Position numbers and translations under genes: made by a program. The notes under the pieces were generated by a model that was not told the DNA's origin, ran no database searches, and saw nothing but the letters and a program-made list of their open reading frames with translations. This document shows, piece by piece, positions 15,103-18,882 of a DNA stretch of 18,882 bases. The first letter of the stretch is position 1; each line of letters opens with the position of its first letter. Source of the stretch: Thermoplasmatota archaeon (lineage in GTDB: Archaea > Thermoplasmatota > JAQUQK01); the NCBI GenBank assembly GCA_028716125.1, contig JAQUQK010000011.1:1-18882 (forward strand), written 5' to 3'.

Positions 15103-17657
15103 TCGTCGCGCTCGTGGCTTCGATCAGCGGCGGAAGTGTGCCCACGTCATGGGAGGGCTGGCCGATTGACGGAGCGAATTATTTTTCGATGCAACACGCA
15201 TTCCGCGAGCATGAGTATTTCGCGCAACTCGTTAATGCGCTGAACGAACGGGCGGCGGCGGTGCATGAAGTTTGGCCGAACACTGATTACTCCGTGAAAA
15301 TAATCAAGACCGGCATGGTTGGCGAGGCTGGCGATGAACGCGAGGTCGGATTTACAAACCAATTTGGCGAGATCGATTGCGGCGGCGGCGATACCGCATA
15401 TTTTGAGGTAACGCGAGATGACATGATCGACTTGATAACCGGAATTGTTTCGCTGTTTGAGGGTGTTCAATGGGTTCGGCACGATCTGTCCGATGATGGA
15501 CGATGGGGCGTTTTGGATTATTGGTTTGATGGGTACACCAAAAAAGATGACCTGGACTTGTACCATTGGCCGTATGAAAGCCTCCGCACGGCATTGGCGG
15601 TTTTGGAAATAGGTTACGATGTCGGGCTGTTATGGTTTTGGGAAGATGAACCGATCTACACGACCGGCGGGGTCGTGTACGTTATGTCGCAACCTGATAC
15701 GGCCTCGCCGATTGAATGGACGCTAGCGGAAAAGCAGTCTTGGTCGCCGGGGTATATCGCATCTGGATTTACGGGGGTCGGCTACTACCATTGGGAGTAT
15801 TACAACAAACTTTATGTCCCGAACACAATGGGCAGAGAATTGCCGCTAAATATTTACGGTGGATCAACCGGGCCGGTTTTTGTGAGTACAGAACCAGTCC
15901 TCTACGACAGCTATGCGTTTCTTTTCATGGCGGATGGCAACGGAACGCTACCAGCAGGAACGATTACCTTGTATGAAGATGATCGAATTGGAAACCCGTT
16001 AATAAATTATGACAACGCATGGATTTCAGGCCGATGGTATGCGCCGGGCTACAGCACGAACATTATGCCCGGCCACACGACCAACAACACGACTCCGGTA
16101 TGGCGCGAAGATACGCACGTTGTCGGCACATTTGCGCATAAGGCATTGCCCGGCAGCGTTCCGAAAATAAAAGCCAAGCCGTCGTTTTTCGGCAATGTCA
16201 CGTTGCACGGAACGGTATGGACAAACTCACCCGAGGACGACGGTTTCCATGCCGTTTTTTTCGGGAGTGAGGAAACCGTTTCCGTCGGAGGTACAGAAGA
16301 GAATTGCACGAAATACTGGTACAGCGTGACCAATATTGTTGTCACGGCCGATCCGCCAAACGATACAACTACCGTCTATGTTGCGTGGGATTATTCGGGC
16401 GCGTTTTACAGCCAGATGTTAGGCTATAATGATTACCTAACCGGCCTGCACTGGCCGGATGTGCTTAACGACGCGCAGAAGGTTATTGACCGGATGAGGT
16501 GGTTCGTCGGCAAGGAAGGTGAGTGGTTCAACGCCCGCAAAAGCACTAATACAACTATATTTCCCGACAGTGATGATTTATTCGGCGTCCCCGAAGGAGT
16601 CACGCCTATTGATCCTTATAACGCTCCCTTCACATTCCCAACCAACGATGATTCGGCAGCGATAGCCCAGCTGATAGAAATGGAAGTTATGATGATGTGG
16701 GCACCGATGGCGATATGGACCGGCTTCGAGCCACCCGAGGAAGATTTGCCCATTGAATTGCCGCTATGGACATACGACGATTTGGCCGAATATGGGGTGA
16801 TGTGGAAATATCACGAACCGAATGATCCCTTATATTCTACACCGCCGAGTTTTAGGTGGAGGTTTAGCATTGATGCGGTTCTTGAAGGCGTGAAGTACTG
16901 GTATGTGCTGCCGGAAGGCGATATACCGTGGTCCGAAGTCGAATCGTTCAATGTTACCGGATACTGGTCCAGAGTGACGGCTGCGCAAAGTGAGCTTGAA
17001 ATATGGAAATCGGATTACCGTGTTCGTGCGCCGACAAATTCGCATGTTGAGTTATACGGCTATAGTTATCTGGGCTACAATTATCCACCGTATGAGCCTG
17101 CCGATACTCGTGCCACCAGCACGATCCATGCTCTTTACATTGACACGTCTAGCGGCACAGGCAGCGTGCGCGAATTTTACGACATATCCGTTTCCAACCT
17201 TGGCAGTTGGGTTGACGGATCAACCACATGCTATCCGTCGATAAGCACAAACAACACATTCCCGCATTATAACGTCTCGCCCGCGCATGAAGGAATCGCA
17301 TTGACAAACGGAGGATGGTTTTCTTTGGGGGTTTCCGCAGCGGATGGTGGCCCAGGGTATAACCCCGCCCCCTGGGAACTAATCGAGGATTACGGTCAAG
17401 GCGTTACAGGAGCATCGGAGATAGTTTATGATGACAGGTGGTTCTACGACCTGTACTGCACGACATCGTCTTATATGGACAAGCCAATTGCCGGTACTAT
17501 ACCGAACTGGGAATGGTATACCATAAGCGCGGGTTCTTCGTCCGGCAAAAGCTCAATTGCTGCGGTATTCGACTACGGAACAAACAGCTATACAACGTTG
17601 TGGATGATTCCGCTGATTAAACTCGACGTATCAGGCGGCTTGAAATACGTTGACTAA
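15060..17657 (+). CDS. Large aromatic-rich putative surface/tail protein with N-terminal leader
   Basis: An 865-residue protein unlike any family I can name. From ATG 15060 the N-terminus is basic and aromatic ('MFWRMRYSRFWP') followed by a short hydrophobic core ('ALIVALVASISGG'), consistent with a signal peptide or a single N-terminal membrane anchor. The rest is rich in Trp, Tyr, Gly, Asp, Thr and Pro and appears beta-structured, as in adhesins or receptor-binding proteins; no enzymatic motif is evident. ATG 15042 is an alternative start without a Shine-Dalgarno, while GGAG at 15044-15047 lies 12 bases from 15060. The gene overlaps the preceding one by 43 bp or more and ends nine bases before the fibre gene. 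Confidence 0.6.
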   Translation: MFWRMRYSRFWPALIVALVASISGGSVPTSWEGWPIDGANYFSMQHAFREHEYFAQLVNALNERAAAVHEVWPNTDYSVKIIKTGMVGEAGDEREVGFTNQFGEIDCGGGDTAYFEVTRDDMIDLITGIVSLFEGVQWVRHDLSDDGRWGVLDYWFDGYTKKDDLDLYHWPYESLRTALAVLEIGYDVGLLWFWEDEPIYTTGGVVYVMSQPDTASPIEWTLAEKQSWSPGYIASGFTGVGYYHWEYYNKLYVPNTMGRELPLNIYGGSTGPVFVSTEPVLYDSYAFLFMADGNGTLPAGTITLYEDDRIGNPLINYDNAWISGRWYAPGYSTNIMPGHTTNNTTPVWREDTHVVGTFAHKALPGSVPKIKAKPSFFGNVTLHGTVWTNSPEDDGFHAVFFGSEETVSVGGTEENCTKYWYSVTNIVVTADPPNDTTTVYVAWDYSGAFYSQMLGYNDYLTGLHWPDVLNDAQKVIDRMRWFVGKEGEWFNARKSTNTTIFPDSDDLFGVPEGVTPIDPYNAPFTFPTNDDSAAIAQLIEMEVMMMWAPMAIWTGFEPPEEDLPIELPLWTYDDLAEYGVMWKYHEPNDPLYSTPPSFRWRFSIDAVLEGVKYWYVLPEGDIPWSEVESFNVTGYWSRVTAAQSELEIWKSDYRVRAPTNSHVELYGYSYLGYNYPPYEPADTRATSTIHALYIDTSSGTGSVREFYDISVSNLGSWVDGSTTCYPSISTNNTFPHYNVSPAHEGIALTNGGWFSLGVSAADGGPGYNPAPWELIEDYGQGVTGASEIVYDDRWFYDLYCTTSSYMDKPIAGTIPNWEWYTISAGSSSGKSSIAAVFDYGTNSYTTLWMIPLIKLDVSGGLKYVD

Positions 17658-17666
17658 AGGAACCAA

Positions 17667-18882
17667 ATGAAAATATATAGAATGCTTTTGCTTGGCCTGA
17701 GTTTCCCGGTTTTCCTTTTCGCGGCTGGCCCAGCGCCGCAACCTATAACCATCGATTCGCAATCGCGGGTTGTCGCCGGGCAAGAAGTGTACCGCGCCAG
17801 CGCCCGCACGTTTCGCCTGTCGTTCGTCGACAACGGCACGGCCACGGACATAACCGGGTATACTCCGTTCATGACGTGGTCGACATCGAACACGGCCAGC
17901 ATTTGCTACACAAGCGTGGCGTCGGTAGTGTCCGCAACGGGGGGCGTAGCTGATTGTGCGTTTTCATCGGCACAACTCGACTATGCGGCGGGCACATATA
18001 TTTTTGAGGCGGGCTTAGTCGATGATCCCATCGTTTTTCGACAAGGCGTTTTCCGTATTCGCGCCAGCCCGTATGGGCAGGGGACTGGCGCGGCAATAGC
18101 TACGACAAACCTGAACTGGGCGGCTATCGGCAATACCGGAACCGAGTCAGCGCCGTTTGCTCTGAAAACTCGGACAATAACGATTGATGGCGTGAGCGGG
18201 CTGTTGACGAACAATTTGACCTTCTCCACGGCGGGCAGCACGAACACTCCCGCCGTTTATTTGTCCGTTACGAATATAGCCGACAGCGCACCGCATTTGA
18301 CACTGACGCGAACCGATGCGCACACGATTACTGTTACCGAGACTGGGTTCGGCACGGCGGCGGACAGCAACGCATCGGCGTTTGTTGCGGCGGGAGATGT
18401 CGCACTGGCGGCGGCGCTGACAAACATTACCGGAGGTACCGAAATTGTCGTTGCGGGTAGCGGTAGAACAAGAATGCTCAGCATTGCCGCTGCTATTGCG
18501 CGAGACGCGGAAGTAATCGCCGCGACTAGTGCGCTTGATGTGGTTGCTTTTGACGGCGAAGTTGATCCGGCATTCACGAGTAGCGTCGCCGCCTCGATAA
18601 CGGCGGCGGCAACACAGGAATGGTCTACCGCTTACGGGTGGGGCAACCATGCGATGACTGGATATGCGGGGACAGACGATCTTGCCGATGTGGTTGCGGA
18701 TGTTGATGTTTTGCAAACGGGGAAGGCCGTCGTGGTCCACGCGCATGTGTGGACGGATTTGACCGACGGCGGGACTGTGAGCCAGAACATGGCGACCGCC
18801 GCAGACGCGGCGGCGGCTGCCCGTGATACGGCTTTGAGTAATGCGGTGGTGGTCATACTCGGCGGGGCGACCAACGACGCGG
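17667..18882 (+). CDS. Tail fibre protein with signal peptide and BppU-like N-terminal domain, 3' partial
   Basis: The frame runs from ATG 17667 (AAAGGA at 17656-17661 upstream) to the window edge without a stop (405 codons seen). Residues 1-20 form a Sec-like leader ('MLLLGLSFPVFLFAA'). Residues about 28-135 resemble the N-terminal Ig-like domain of baseplate upper proteins: 'TFRLSFVDNGTATDITGY', then 'YAAGTYIFEAGLVDD', closing with 'FRQGVFRIRASP'. The shaft is Ala/Thr/Asn-rich and includes 'WSTAYGWGNHAMTGY' (319-333), a motif common in phage fibres, and the HxH motif 'HAHVWTDLTDGG' (358-369). It is likely a host-recognition fibre; the receptor-binding end is outside the window. Confidence 0.75.
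   Translation, partial: MKIYRMLLLGLSFPVFLFAAGPAPQPITIDSQSRVVAGQEVYRASARTFRLSFVDNGTATDITGYTPFMTWSTSNTASICYTSVASVVSATGGVADCAFSSAQLDYAAGTYIFEAGLVDDPIVFRQGVFRIRASPYGQGTGAAIATTNLNWAAIGNTGTESAPFALKTRTITIDGVSGLLTNNLTFSTAGSTNTPAVYLSVTNIADSAPHLTLTRTDAHTITVTETGFGTAADSNASAFVAAGDVALAAALTNITGGTEIVVAGSGRTRMLSIAAAIARDAEVIAATSALDVVAFDGEVDPAFTSSVAASITAAATQEWSTAYGWGNHAMTGYAGTDDLADVVADVDVLQTGKAVVVHAHVWTDLTDGGTVSQNMATAADAAAAARDTALSNAVVVILGGATNDA

Noticed and set aside
18147..18746. 199-codon - strand frame opposite the terminal fibre gene
   Set aside because: Composition typical of an antisense shadow of an Ala/Thr-rich gene; no start signal.
1..18882. tRNA genes, CRISPR arrays, insertion sequences, attachment sites
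   Set aside because: No cloverleaf, regularly spaced repeats, transposase frame or integrase-linked repeat was seen on reading both strands.

Overview
The window is one uninterrupted + strand block of tailed-phage (Caudoviricetes) late genes, from a prophage or a free phage genome. The order follows the lambda/HK97 plan: packaging, portal, protease/scaffold, capsid, connectors, tail tube, tail chaperone, tape measure, fibres. No integrase, repressor, lysis, replication, tRNA or host housekeeping gene is visible, so the window is phage-internal. The host cannot be fixed from this sequence. Three putative virion proteins carry Sec-like leaders and one fibre has a 'WSTAYGWGNHA' type motif. These are my only host hints: a Gram-negative bacterium, perhaps of the PVC or Bacteroidota groups, held with low confidence.

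Positions 1-4307 are the packaging and DNA-processing block. It holds a ParB/Srx-fold protein whose frame is open to the left edge and may be the tail of a methyltransferase-ParB fusion. It is followed by a small Rossmann methyltransferase-like protein, a spore-photoproduct-lyase-like radical SAM protein, the terminase large subunit and a 69-residue zinc ribbon. Most of these genes overlap by about 13 bp. The exception is the radical SAM gene, which follows a 112-bp gap containing an inverted repeat.

Positions 4308-4543 are the only sizeable gap. Its right part is a strong intrinsic-terminator-like hairpin that separates packaging genes from head genes.

Positions 4544-8319 are the head block: a gpW-like head-tail joining protein, a lambda-type portal, a prohead protease with a C-terminal scaffold that has its own in-frame start (as in lambda C/Nu3), and an HK97-fold-type major capsid protein. 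Right after the capsid gene comes a signal-peptide-bearing fibre-like protein (8402-9490), in the place where a head decoration or head-fibre gene would sit.

Positions 9522-14262 are the connector and tail block: a small connector candidate, a gp10/gpZ-like tail completion protein, a gpU-position tail terminator, a tail tube protein, a tail chaperone-position protein and a 601-residue coiled-coil tape measure candidate. The first of these has a 14-bp perfect hairpin between its Shine-Dalgarno and its likely AUG, an arrangement like that described for T4 gene 38.

Positions 14275 to the right edge hold four genes for the tail tip or fibres: two small unrecognised proteins, an 865-residue aromatic-rich protein with a leader, and the start of a tail fibre with a leader, a BppU-like N-terminal domain and HxH motifs. 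The most unusual aspect of the window is this recurrence of Sec-type leaders on proteins that should assemble in the cytoplasm.
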